DNA of 37,808 nt from Erwinia tracheiphila (GCF_021365465.1 NZ_CP089933.1:1-37808); one strand, 5' to 3'. Positions 18,301 to 25,044 are shown, numbered from the stretch's first letter. Notes: generated from the letters alone by a model not told the origin. Translations and numbers: made by a program.

Positions 18301-18394
18301 GCTCGGCCATTATTCCTTCACACTGACAGAACTGGTGACAAAAGGGCATCTGCGGCCATTAAAAGAGGCGTCAGAGGAAGAAAACATTGCTTAG
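15389..18394 (+). CDS. tnpA: Tn3-family transposase
   Basis: The start at 15389 (MPVDFLTTEQTESYGRFTGE) is the known Tn3-subgroup start and gives 1,001 aa, full length. The frame is open further upstream but only through res. Catalytic residues are recognisable as Asp723 (ISDQYSGFHG), Asp762 (MTDTAGASDL) and Glu892 (NRGESRHAVA). The C-terminus KEASEEENIA is intact and the stop codon lies inside the right inverted repeat, as in Tn3. It catalyses replicative transposition through cointegrates. With tnpR, res and both ends present, this transposon looks fully mobile. Confidence 0.95.
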   Translation: MPVDFLTTEQTESYGRFTGEPDELQLARYFHLDEADKEFIGKSRGDHNRLGIALQIGCVRFLGTFLTDMNHIPSGVRHFIARQLAIHDITVLAEYGQRENTRREHAALIRQHYDYREFAWPWTFRLTRLLYTRSWISNERPGLLFDLATGWLMQHRIILPGATTLTRLISEVREKATLRLWNRLAMIPSAMQRSQLETLLGPADSGRLSLLESLKKGPVTISGPAFNEAIDRWKMLSDFGLHNESLNAIPTVRLKNLARYAGMTSVFNIARMAPQKRMAVLVAFVLAWETLALDDALDVLDAMLTVIIRDARKIGQKKRLRSLKDLDKSALALASACSYLLKEETPDESIRAEVFSHIPRQKLADIIALVREIARPSDDNFHDEMVEQYGRVRRFLPRLLNTVKFSAAPAGRTTLNACDYLSREFSSRRQYFDDAPTEIISRPWKRLVINKEKHITRRGYTLCFLSKLQDSLRRRDVYVTGSNRWGDPREKLLQGADWQANRIKVYRSLGHPTNPQDAIKSLGLQLDARYRQVAARLGENEAVQLDISGPKPRLTITPLASLDEPDSLKRLSKMVSDLLPAVDLTELLLEINAHTGFADEFFHASEASARVDDLPVSISAVLMAEACNIGLEPLIRSNVPALTRHRLNWTKANYLRAETITSANARLVDFQATLPLAQVWGGGEVASADGMRFVTPVRTINAGPNRKYFGYNRGITWYNFISDQYSGFHGIVIPGTLRDSIFVLEGLLEQETGLNPTEIMTDTAGASDLVFGLFWLLGYQFSPRLADAGSSVFWRMDNDADYGVLNDIARGQSDPRKITLQWDEMIRAAGSLKLGKVQASVLVRSLLKSERPSGLTQAIIEVGRINKTLYLLNYIDDEDYRRRILTQLNRGESRHAVARAICHGQKGEIRKRYTDGQEDQLGALGLVTNAVVLWNTIYMQAALDHLRAQGETLNDEDIARLSPLCHGHINMLGHYSFTLTELVTKGHLRPLKEASEEENIA

Positions 18395-18427
18395 CGTGAG
18401 TTTTCGTTCCACTGAGCGTCAGACCCC

Positions 18428-18520
18428 ATTTATAAGCCTATATTGAATGTTGTAACTATAGGTCTGATTCTGCTTTATTCCTTTGTTTGACCGCACAGCT
18501 GATGGTTCCCCGGCTACAAC
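18428..18520. repeat. 93-bp direct repeat flanking the Tn3 unit, right copy
   Basis: It is identical in sequence to 10934-11026 and begins at the base after the transposon end. It forms the 3' end of the serine recombinase gene (stop at 18456-18458) plus its downstream sequence. The recombinase is thus intact on this side and duplicated as a tail on the other. Confidence 0.9.
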
Positions 18521-19103
18521 CAAGAACCCTCTGAACCTGGCTCCATGAACTCCCACTGGTGAGCAATTTATTGATTGCATCGTATCGGGACTGATCGGGC
18601 TGACGGCCTCTATACTTCCCTTCCTTTCTGGCTCTGGCTATTCCCTGCTTCTGGCGTTCCCGGCGCTGCTCATAGTCGCGCCGGGCAACAGCGGCCAGCA
18701 TATCGAGCAACATATCATTAATGGCCGCAAACATACGGCTATCAAAGTCATGAATTCCTGAAGCAATCCATGTTGTAGGCACATTGACGGCCACAACCCT
18801 GATATCTTTCTGCCTGATCATCTTTTTCAGGCTGTTCCAGTCCTCTCCCGCCAGGCGAGATAGCCGATCCACATCCTCTATAAGCAGAATGTCATTCTGC
18901 TGGCAGTCCTTCAGGAGCCGGAACAACTCAGGACGATCGAGCCTGGAGCCGGATTCATTCTCAATGTAATAGTTACATATGCTCAGACCGCGCTCACTGG
19001 CGAATGCGTTAATCGTTTCCAGTGCGCGGGTAGCATCCTGCTCTGAGGTGGAAGCTCGCAAATAAGCTCTCACAAAGCTATTTGGTACAGTTTGAGTCGT
19101 CAT
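18456..19103 (-). CDS. Plasmid serine recombinase (resolvase family)
   Basis: The 215-aa protein has the serine recombinase core FVRAYLRASTSEQDATRALE, with likely nucleophile Ser18, then IEDVDRLSRLAGEDW and a C-terminal helix-turn-helix (SWSQVQRVLGCSRGTISCAV). It differs clearly from the two transposon resolvases in this plasmid. Such stand-alone enzymes usually resolve plasmid multimers, as ResD does at rfsF in F. Candidate sites are the 36-bp repeats upstream (19141-19234) and the 16-bp inverted arms near 10840-10964. The last codons lie in the 93-bp duplication flanking the Tn3 unit, so the insertion history passes through this gene, yet the coding sequence survives whole. The ribosome site is weak. 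Confidence 0.8.
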   Translation of the reverse strand: MTTQTVPNSFVRAYLRASTSEQDATRALETINAFASERGLSICNYYIENESGSRLDRPELFRLLKDCQQNDILLIEDVDRLSRLAGEDWNSLKKMIRQKDIRVVAVNVPTTWIASGIHDFDSRMFAAINDMLLDMLAAVARRDYEQRRERQKQGIARARKEGKYRGRQPDQSRYDAINKLLTSGSSWSQVQRVLGCSRGTISCAVKQRNKAESDL

Positions 19104-19140
19104 ATAGAACCAGTTCAGTTTGAGTTAACCAACTATACCC

Positions 19141-19234
19141 ATACAGTACCTGTTTTAGGTGGTTTGAGGAAGGCATACTTATACAGTACTTGTTTCCGAT
19201 ACAGTACTTGTTTCCGATGGTTCGGGGAAGGCAC
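19141..19234. repeat. Repeat array upstream of the serine recombinase
   Basis: ATACAGTACTTGTTTCCGAT occurs at 19181-19200 and 19199-19218 (period 18). A longer imperfect unit of about 36 bp, ATACAGTACYTGTTT through GGAAGGCA, occurs at 19141-19176 and 19199-19234. The array lies between the leftward recombinase and the rightward toxin-antitoxin operon. It may hold recombinase subsites or operators. Confidence 0.6.
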
Positions 19235-19252
19235 ACAGACACAATATAAATT

Positions 19253-19305
19253 GTCACTTATAAGAGACGGTTCATATTGACTGCCTGTCACTTATAAGAG
19301 ACAAT
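19253..19305 (+). promoter_or_regulatory. Promoter and twin operators of the higBA-type operon
   Basis: GTCACTTATAAGAGAC, a near-palindrome broken only at its fourth pair, occurs at 19253-19268 and 19287-19302, starts 34 bp apart. TTGACT (19277-19282) and GACAAT (19300-19305), with 17 bp between, form the promoter. The second operator covers the spacer and -10, the usual place for antitoxin autorepression. Confidence 0.65.
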
Positions 19306-19336
19306 GTACACAGGTTAAGGGAGCGAGGGCGGCAAG

Positions 19337-19672
19337 ATGCCTTACACGGCGAAACGATACCAGACAGAAAACGGTGAGGTTCCATACACCGACTGGATGA
19401 AAAAATTAAGACGTAAAGATCAGACCGCTGCGTTAAAAGTGGATTCCAGAATTGCCCGCGCTATGGGCGGTAATTTTGGAGATCATAAATTCGAAAGGGA
19501 TGGTGTCTGGGAATTACGAGTTGATTATGGTCCCGGCTACAGGGTTTATTATTCAATCGAAGATGGTGAAATAATTCTCCTGCTAATTGGCGGGAACAAA
19601 AAAACGCAAACAGCCGATTTAGATAAAGCCGTTGGTTATCTGCAAGATTTTAAAAAGAGGTCAAAAAAATGA
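19337..19672 (+). CDS. higB: HigB/RelE-superfamily toxin (addiction module killer)
   Basis: The 111-aa protein is basic and carries the pattern of phage Gp49-like/HigB killers: PYTDWMKKLRRKDQTAALKV, then ELRVDYGPGYRVYYSI and IILLLIGGNKKTQ, with a lysine-rich end. Members cleave mRNA on the ribosome. The toxin gene precedes the antitoxin gene and overlaps it by four bases (ATGA), the order typical of HigBA rather than RelBE. Transcription starts from the promoter with two palindromic operators upstream. It helps keep the plasmid by killing or stalling cells that lose it. The exact subfamily was assigned by eye. Confidence 0.85.
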   Translation: MPYTAKRYQTENGEVPYTDWMKKLRRKDQTAALKVDSRIARAMGGNFGDHKFERDGVWELRVDYGPGYRVYYSIEDGEIILLLIGGNKKTQTADLDKAVGYLQDFKKRSKK

Positions 19673-20025
19673 CAGCCACCAAAAATGTGAAGTCGCTGAT
19701 TAGCAAAAATGATTATCCGGCAGCAGTTGATCACAACGCCGCCATGATTGAAGAACTACGCGCTGATCCTGATTATGCAAACGCTTATCTTGCTAATGCC
19801 CTGGAAGAAATTAACGAGTCTGGTGGCTTAGGCGGTTTTCTTGTTGCGTTACGTCAGGTAATAGAGGCGCGAGGGGGGATTTCCGAAGCCGCTAAAAAAT
19901 CTGGCCTTGCCCGTCAGAGTATCTACCGTGCATTATCCCCGAACGGGAACCCGACCATCACAACACTGGCACAACTTGCAGCAGTGGCCGGGTTACAGTT
20001 CACTCTCAGCAAATCCAGCCACTAA
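19669..20025 (+). CDS. higA: HigA-type antitoxin
   Basis: The 118-aa partner has an N-terminal toxin-binding part (EELRADPDYANAYLANALEE, about 29-48) and a C-terminal helix-turn-helix (GGISEAAKKSGLARQSIYRA, then NPTITTLAQLAAVAGL). This matches the antidote family paired with Gp49-like killers. The start overlaps the toxin stop, with AAGAGG 8 bp upstream, so the two are translationally coupled. It should bind the GTCACTTATAAGAGAC operators. An intrinsic terminator follows the stop codon directly. Confidence 0.87.
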   Translation: MTATKNVKSLISKNDYPAAVDHNAAMIEELRADPDYANAYLANALEEINESGGLGGFLVALRQVIEARGGISEAAKKSGLARQSIYRALSPNGNPTITTLAQLAAVAGLQFTLSKSSH

Positions 20026-20034
20026 TTTCTCAAG

Positions 20035-20061
20035 TTCCCCCCCATAAGCGGGGGAATTTTT
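20035..20061 (+). terminator. Intrinsic terminator of the toxin-antitoxin operon
   Basis: TTCCCCC and GGGGGAA form a 7-bp stem with an 8-nt loop, followed by TTTTT. It lies 10 bp past the antitoxin stop. Confidence 0.85.
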
Positions 20062-20405
20062 GTCACTGACCGTTTCAGTTACCCGCCCCGTAATTCGCGG
20101 CTTCAGCCGCTCAAACGCGCAGATACAGCGCCCCGCGCCGATGCTACGCACCGTCACGGCGTACCGTTCGCAAGCTCACGCGCTAACTGCGAAAGGCTAA
20201 TTGTGCGTTGTAAGTGCTGTAATGGGCTTTGCAGGGCGGGGAAGGGGGAGTGCTTAAATCTGCCTGGTTAGTTCGCCATAACTGGCGAACGTCCCCGGCG
20301 CGATGCAGCTACCAGGCAGAACGTAACCACTGTTCGCGCCTCTTTTCAAAAGCAGTAATGTAAATACATTTATATCTTTATATTTTAGGGCAATAAAAAT
20401 TCTTG
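20062..20405. other. Non-coding GC-rich stretch
   Basis: I see no gene. The part at 20085-20140 (CGCTCAAACGCGCAGATACA, then GCGCCCCG) resembles the block downstream of oriR near 1530-1565 (CGCTAACGCGGAGATACGCC), as if a degenerate copy of that region were present. The last 60 bp are AT-rich and lead into a palindromic promoter region. Confidence 0.4.
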
Positions 20406-20429
20406 TTATACCTGCAATTGCAGGTATAA
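20406..20429. promoter_or_regulatory. 24-bp perfect palindrome in front of a split leading-region gene
   Basis: Each arm reads TTATACCTGCAA. It contains TATAAT at 20425-20430 with TTGTTA at 20404-20409, a promoter-like pair only 15 bp apart, and stands 19 bp before the ATG at 20449. It may be an operator. A single-strand hairpin promoter active during plasmid entry is an alternative, given that the gene lies in the leading region. Confidence 0.5.
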
Positions 20430-20448
20430 TTTAATCATAGAAAGGGAA

Positions 20449-20563
20449 ATGGTTTCTCTTTCTTCCAAAGCCCAAATTGGGCGGGAGCTTTTAATTAACG
20501 TATTAACTTTTAAAAATGATACTGTCTCTGTCGGTGATGTATTTGCGTCATCCTGGGGCTATG
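20449..20563 (+). pseudogene. 5' part of a small plasmid gene split by a transposon
   Basis: The ATG at 20449 (AAAGG upstream) opens a frame, MVSLSSKAQIGRELL to FASSWGY, that runs into the transposon at 20564. Removing the element and one copy of the GCTATG duplication joins it in frame to 24734-24993. The restored gene is exactly 125 codons (124 aa). I do not recognise the family. It lies in the leading region and would be copied and entered early. Confidence 0.8.
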
Positions 20564-20742
20564 TGTAGCGGCTCGCAATCGAAATCCCTCCGACTCGCAA
20601 TCAGCGCCGATTTCGGCTCACATTAACTGCAAATGAGAAAAGCCTCCGGCTCACATTAAGTGATAATGGACTCGCATTTATCCTGCCCGGCTCACAATCC
20701 ATTTCACCGGGCTCACAGTAACTGAAAATCAACTTTCGTCGT
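20564..20742 (+). repeat. Left terminal inverted repeat with seven CTCRCA boxes
   Basis: Boxes of the form CTC(G/A)CA(A/T/G)T(C/A/T) start at 20572, 20594, 20617, 20650, 20671, 20691 and 20712. The spacings are 22, 23, 33, 21, 20 and 21 bp, that is two helical turns with one three-turn step. The right end mirrors this exactly. Such arrays are transposase binding sites in Tn7- and Tn5053-like elements. Confidence 0.9.
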
Positions 20743-20807
20743 TTTTTGAAAGATCCTGACGCTAAAGACTGACAGGATAATATCCTTTTGGAATAGGGAT
20801 TTATATT

Positions 20808-21146
20808 ATGAACGTTAGTGGTAATAGTTCAATCTCCGTAAATAATGCATATCGTACGGAATCGGCGAATACAAATTCGTTGAAAAGCGAATCAGCCGCA
20901 TTGACCAATATTAAAAATGTAAAAAACGAACCTGTTCTTTTCAGGAAAAGCATTATTTCAGCAGAAACGTTCGATCGGATTCAGCAAAAAGCAACCGATG
21001 CCAAAAATGCCCGAAAGCAGGCGATTCCCGTTTCTGATAAAAGCATTAATGCTCTAAAAAACATGAGGAAAGTTCCTATAAACGCTGATCTTTTTGACCG
21101 AATACAGCAAAAAGCCATCGATGCTAAAAATGCAAGGAAGTCTTAA
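20808..21146 (+). CDS. Transposon cargo protein with a duplicated 18-residue motif
   Basis: The 112-aa protein starts MNVSGNSSISVNNAYRTESA. The first 40 residues are dominated by Ser, Asn, Thr and Ala. The second part contains the repeat (E/D)xFDRIQQKA(T/I)DAKNARK at residues 53-70 and again at 94-111, with a basic linker. I do not recognise it. AGGG precedes the ATG and a strong terminator follows, so it is a self-contained unit between the left end and the resolvase. It has no hydrophobic segment. The N-terminal composition resembles type III secretion signals, and the short basic repeats could bind nucleic acid or a protein partner; both are guesses. Its AT-rich codon use differs from the GC-rich transposition genes, pointing to a separate origin. 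Confidence 0.65.
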   Translation: MNVSGNSSISVNNAYRTESANTNSLKSESAALTNIKNVKNEPVLFRKSIISAETFDRIQQKATDAKNARKQAIPVSDKSINALKNMRKVPINADLFDRIQQKAIDAKNARKS

Positions 21147-21282
21147 TAAGAAAGCGAAGGGACTAATTTTGTTCAAAATTGTTGGTGTGTATAGGATAGA
21201 GGACTATACCGTGCATGGCATCCGTAGTTAGTTCTGGATATCTGTAAAAACAAATTTGTTTCATTAGAGTAAACCTAAAATG

Positions 21283-21327
21283 AACAACCCAGTGAGACAG
21301 TATTTCTGTCTCATTTGGGTTGTTTTT
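21283..21327 (+). terminator. Long terminator hairpin after the cargo gene
   Basis: AACAACCCAGTGAGACAG (21283-21300) pairs with the inverse at 21306-21324 across a TATTT loop, with one bulged T and a following TTTTT. The stem is about 18 bp. It separates the cargo gene from the transposition operon. Confidence 0.85.
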
Positions 21328-21386
21328 GCCTCATCCTGGTGTTACGTCTTCATCATCTAGAGTTCACCGAGACAGTTTTCATCATT

Positions 21387-21947
21387 ATGGCACTTTACGG
21401 CTATGCCCGCGTTTCAACCAGTGAGCAGGATCTTACCCTGCAGACACAAACTCTTCGCGCTGCCGGTTGTGAAATCATTCGTGCAGAAAAAGCCAGCGGA
21501 AGCAGCCGGACCGGAAGGAGCGAGTTGCAGCTATTACTGGAGTTCCTGCGCCCCGGTGATACGCTGATGGTAACCCGCGTGGATCGCCTGGCCCGCAGCA
21601 TTAAGGACCTGCAGGATATCGTGTATGCCCTGACTCTGCAGGGCGTAACGCTCAGGGCGACGGAACAGCCCGTGGACACGCGTTCAGCAGCAGGTAAAGC
21701 CTTCCTCGATATGCTTGGTGTTTTCGCTGAGTTTGAAACCAATCTGCGACGTGAACGCCAGATGGAAGGGATTGCCGCGGCGAAAGCGCGGGGCGTGTAC
21801 CGCGGAAGAAAGCCCTCAATAGACCCTGCAGAGGTCTGGCGCCTGTACACCACGGAGAAAATGGGGGCCACGGCCATAGCCCGTCAGCTCGGGATCGGGA
21901 GGGCGTCAGTCTACCGGGCGCTGGAAAATTATGAGCAGCCGGCGTAG
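21387..21947 (+). CDS. Transposon serine resolvase
   Basis: The start at 21387 ([20 protein letters not shown]) is the conserved resolvase opening with Ser10; the upstream extension to 21315 is spurious. The protein has 186 aa, the normal length. TRVDRLARSIKDLQDIVYAL and VFAEFETNLRRERQMEGIAA are present, and so is the C-terminal helix-turn-helix GATAIARQLGIGRASVYRAL. It would resolve cointegrates made by the transposase. The res site is probably upstream: TATAG and CTATA flank a 9-bp gap near 21190-21210. It overlaps the transposase gene by 17 bp, so the two are translated together. A resolvase in the same operon as a TniA/TniB pair recalls the tniR gene of Tn5053. Confidence 0.9.
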   Translation: MALYGYARVSTSEQDLTLQTQTLRAAGCEIIRAEKASGSSRTGRSELQLLLEFLRPGDTLMVTRVDRLARSIKDLQDIVYALTLQGVTLRATEQPVDTRSAAGKAFLDMLGVFAEFETNLRRERQMEGIAAAKARGVYRGRKPSIDPAEVWRLYTTEKMGATAIARQLGIGRASVYRALENYEQPA

Positions 21948-23595
21948 CGCTATCCCGGCTGATTCCCTGTTGCAACTACGGCAGCGACTCGATCGCCTGC
22001 CGCCAAAAAGCCCTGAACGGGCCTCCCAGATCGCCGCTGCCGCTCAGCTATATGGTATTTCAGCTACGACAGTCTATCGCGCCCTTCGTCTGGTCCTCAG
22101 ACCACGAACAGCTCACCGCCGGGATCATGGTCAGCCACGGATACTCCCCCCGTCTGAACTGGAACATTACTGTGAACTGATTGCCGCGCTAAAACTGCGA
22201 ACGACGAATAAATCCGGTCGCCATCTGTCAACCGGGCGGGCAATACAGTTGCTGGAAGAGCACGGTGTGGAGACAGCTCAGGGGGTGATAAAAAGTCCCA
22301 AAGGCTTGCTTAGTAAGCAGACCGTTAATCGCTGGCTTTCCCGCTGGTGTCTCGACCAGCCCCGCCTGCTACGGGAGCCTCCGGCAGTGAGGTTTCAGGC
22401 TGAAAACAGCAATGACTGCTGGCAGTTTGATATGTCACCATCCGACCTCAAACATATCGAGCGGCCTGACTGGATTGACCCCACCCGTGGCGACCCCACG
22501 CTGATGCTCTTCAGCGTGGTGGATGACCGGAGCGGGGTTACTTACCAGGAATACCGGTGTGTGTACGGTGAGGATGCGGAATCAGCGCTGCGTTTTCTCT
22601 TTAACGCCATGGCACCAAAAGCCAGGTCTGATTTTCCTTTCCAGGGCCGCCCTAAATTGCTGTACCTCGATAACGGACCGGTGGCCAAAAGCCATGTCTT
22701 CCAGAATGTGATGCAGTCCCTGAAGGTCGACTGGCTGACGCATACGCCGGCAGGCAAGGATGGCACCCGGACGTCGGCGCGGTCCAAAGGTAAAGTAGAG
22801 CGTCCTTTCAGGACCGTCAAAGAGGCGCATGAAACCCTGTACCATTTCCATAAACCGGAGACGGAGCTGCAGGCCAACGAATGGCTCTGGAACTATCTGA
22901 GTCGTTACAATGCGCAGCGTCACCGCAGCGAGAAACACTCCCGACTGGAGGACTGGCTGGCCAATATCTCTCAGGAAGGTGTGAGGGATATGTGCAGCTG
23001 GGAACAATACTGTCGGTTCGCCCGGGAGCCAGAATCCCGCAAGGTGGGTGTTGATGCACGGGTAACGATAGACGGCTCCGCATGGGAAGTCGAACCGGAT
23101 ATGGCGGGTGAAACCGTCATTCTGCTGTGGGGGCTGTTTGACGAAGAGATGTATGTGGAGTTTACCGGTGAAACATGGGGTCCTTATTATCCGGTGTCGG
23201 GGCCTGTGCCGCTGCACCGTTACCGGACGTTCAGGCGTGGTAAAGCAGCTGAACGGGCCGATCGTATCCATGCTCTGGCCAGACAGCTGAACATCCCCAT
23301 CAGCGCGTTGTCCGGCAGCGATCTTCGCGTGGTCAGTGATGACACTCAGCAGCGCATTGATGAGCTGCCACATCAGCCCTTTGATGCCCGAAAGTTTGAA
23401 TACCACTTTCCTGGCGTTATTGCGGCAAAACTGGCAATTGCCGACGATCTGGCCATACCGCTGGCCAGGATGTCGGATGAAGACCGGGCGTTTATCGACA
23501 GTATTCTGACTGAGACGCTTAACCGTAGTGAAGTACTCGCCCGCATCAGAGACTATTTTCGTAACAGACAATCAGGAGAAGATCATGCGGGTTGA
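21931..23595 (+). CDS. DDE transposase, TniA/TnsB/MuA-like
   Basis: The 554-aa protein has an N-terminal helix-turn-helix region (AQLYGISATTVYRALRLVL, about 38-56) and a second DNA-binding part (SKQTVNRWLSRW). An integrase core follows with Asp167 (WQFDMSPSDL), Asp247 (LYLDNGPVAK) and Glu290 (SKGKVERPFR). A beta-barrel-like segment lies after it, and the C-terminal tail of about 100 aa could contact the ATPase. It should cut and join the ends marked by the CTCRCA boxes. It overlaps the resolvase start-side and the ATPase by a few bases, forming one operon. The size fits TniA (about 559 aa); the sequence is only family-level similar, so I give no gene symbol. Confidence 0.88.
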   Translation: MSSRRSAIPADSLLQLRQRLDRLPPKSPERASQIAAAAQLYGISATTVYRALRLVLRPRTAHRRDHGQPRILPPSELEHYCELIAALKLRTTNKSGRHLSTGRAIQLLEEHGVETAQGVIKSPKGLLSKQTVNRWLSRWCLDQPRLLREPPAVRFQAENSNDCWQFDMSPSDLKHIERPDWIDPTRGDPTLMLFSVVDDRSGVTYQEYRCVYGEDAESALRFLFNAMAPKARSDFPFQGRPKLLYLDNGPVAKSHVFQNVMQSLKVDWLTHTPAGKDGTRTSARSKGKVERPFRTVKEAHETLYHFHKPETELQANEWLWNYLSRYNAQRHRSEKHSRLEDWLANISQEGVRDMCSWEQYCRFAREPESRKVGVDARVTIDGSAWEVEPDMAGETVILLWGLFDEEMYVEFTGETWGPYYPVSGPVPLHRYRTFRRGKAAERADRIHALARQLNIPISALSGSDLRVVSDDTQQRIDELPHQPFDARKFEYHFPGVIAAKLAIADDLAIPLARMSDEDRAFIDSILTETLNRSEVLARIRDYFRNRQSGEDHAG

Positions 23596-24553
23596 AGTTA
23601 TGGAGCATTATGGACTGACGCAGTCTGTTGAACAGGCGGGGTATTATGAAACTGCTCACCATAAGCAGCTGATGAAAGACATTAAAGGGGCGATACGCGA
23701 AGGACGACTGATAGCGGTCTGTGGCGTAGTAGGAAGCGGCAAAACGGTCACCCTGCGACGCCTGCAGCAGCAACTGATGGATGAAAACAAAATCATTGTC
23801 GCCCGCTCCCTGTCGGTGGACAAACAGAGTGTCCGGCTCGCCACGCTGATTAACGCCCTGTTTTACGACCTGGCACAGGATAAGCAGGTGCAGATCCCCA
23901 AACAGGGTGAACGCCGCGAGCGGGAACTGCAGGAACTGGTCAAAAAAGGTAAGCGCCCGGTGGCGCTGTTTGTTGATGAGGCGCATGACCTGAACGGTAA
24001 TACACTGACGGGGCTCAAACGGCTGATGGAAGTGGTTGAAGACGGCGGTGGACGGCTGTCCGTCGTACTGGCTGGTCACCCAAAACTGCGTAATGACCTG
24101 CGTCGTCCGACAATGGAGGAAATTGGTTATCGTACCGATATTTTTACGCTGGACGGGATCACCGGCAGTCAGCGCGAATATATCCGGTGGCTGCTGAAGA
24201 CCAGTACCGGCAAGGGTAATCCGGAAGATATTCTGACGACCGAAGCGGTTGACCTGCTGGCAATGAAACTTCGTACACCGCTGCAGGTCCAGTTGCACCT
24301 GACGCTGGCGATGGAAGCAGGATATCAGATAGGTGAAAAGCCGATTACCGCCACGCTGGTTGAATCCGTGCTGTCACGCCAGCTGGATGACCTGGAGCCG
24401 ACGCTTACGCGGCATGGTTACCGGCTGAAGGACATGGTGGAGCAGTTCGATGCAAAACCAGCTGAAATCAGGGCATTATTTAACAATCAGTTAGACCCTG
24501 CCCGCACGGCTGAACTGCGCGACAGAATGCTGGCGGTCGGTCTGCCGATATGA
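23585..24553 (+). CDS. AAA+ transposition ATPase, TniB/TnsC/ExeA-like
   Basis: ATG 23585 (MRVEVMEHYGLTQSVEQAGY) has AGGAG 8 bp upstream and overlaps the transposase stop by 11 bp. The 322-aa protein has Walker A GVVGSGKT (residues 47-54), Walker B ALFVDEAHDL (about 127-136, Asp131-Glu132) and a sensor-1-like VVLAGHPKLR. In TniB and TnsC, this ATPase selects target DNA and activates the transposase. The length is near TniB's 302. No TniQ follows, as the right end begins inside the last codons, so target choice must rest on the ATPase alone or on a host factor. Confidence 0.88.
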   Translation: MRVEVMEHYGLTQSVEQAGYYETAHHKQLMKDIKGAIREGRLIAVCGVVGSGKTVTLRRLQQQLMDENKIIVARSLSVDKQSVRLATLINALFYDLAQDKQVQIPKQGERRERELQELVKKGKRPVALFVDEAHDLNGNTLTGLKRLMEVVEDGGGRLSVVLAGHPKLRNDLRRPTMEEIGYRTDIFTLDGITGSQREYIRWLLKTSTGKGNPEDILTTEAVDLLAMKLRTPLQVQLHLTLAMEAGYQIGEKPITATLVESVLSRQLDDLEPTLTRHGYRLKDMVEQFDAKPAEIRALFNNQLDPARTAELRDRMLAVGLPI

Positions 24554-24727
24554 CGAAGTTTATTTGCAGTTATTGTGAGCCCGGTGGAATGGATTGCGAG
24601 CCGGGCAGGATAAATGCGAGCCCATTATCACTTAATGTGAGCCGGAGGCTTTTTTCATTTGCAGTTAATGTGAGCCGAAATATGCGCTGATTGCGAGTCG
24701 GAGGGATTTCGATTGCGAGCCGCTACA
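24549..24727 (-). repeat. Right terminal inverted repeat with seven mirrored boxes
   Basis: Boxes of the form nAnTG(C/T)GAG start at 24571, 24592, 24612, 24633, 24666, 24689 and 24711, the exact mirror of the left-end spacing. The inner edge overlaps the last codons of the ATPase gene. Over about 179 bp the two ends differ at only about a dozen positions. Confidence 0.9.
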
Positions 24728-24993
24728 GCTATGAGCAAACCAATGTTACCTTCTACCAGGTTCTTTCTGTACATGGAAAGAAAACTGTCACTGTTCGTGA
24801 AATCCGCGCTAATTCAGAATATACAGATTCAATGGTCGGCTTTAAGACACCTGTTTTAAATGATTTTACAGGTGAGTATTTTAAACGCCAGATTAAAGAT
24901 TGTGGCGATGAGTTAGCGATTAAAATTGAAGATTTTGAAACTGCTTATAAAACAGCACCAGGAAAAAAACACCGCTTTACTTCTTATTATTGA
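24728..24993 (+). pseudogene. 3' part of the split leading-region gene
   Basis: After the duplicated GCTATG the frame continues EQTNVTFYQVLSVHGKKTVT to a stop at 24991-24993, ending KKHRFTSYY. Joined to 20449-20563 it restores a 124-aa protein. A longer frame starting at 24691 inside the transposon end is an artefact of the insertion. It is followed closely by two small genes in the same direction, so insertion may also cut their promoter supply. Confidence 0.8.
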
Positions 24994-25044
24994 AACTAAA
25001 TGGAGGGGGATACCCCTCCATCTATCGGAGAGAACGTAAGAACA

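Larger units (their letters stand above)
20564..24727 (+). mobile_element. 4,164-bp transposon with resolvase, DDE transposase and AAA ATPase
   Basis: The ends read TGTAGCGGCTCGCAATC (5'-TG...CA-3' form), with terminal inverted repeats of about 179 bp (20564-20742 and 24549-24727). The flanking sequence GCTATG is duplicated (20558-20563 and 24728-24733). Each end carries seven copies of a CTCRCAnTn box. The gene set is cargo ORF, serine resolvase, Mu/TniA/TnsB-like transposase and TniB/TnsC-like ATPase. No TniQ/TnsD target-selection protein is present. The architecture resembles Tn5053/Tn7/Mu relatives but with a 6-bp duplication. Confidence 0.9.

Noticed and set aside
22582..23571. 329-codon minus-strand frame opposite the DDE transposase
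   Set aside because: The plus-strand protein has the full DDE triad and operon overlaps; the minus frame shows no recognisable domain.
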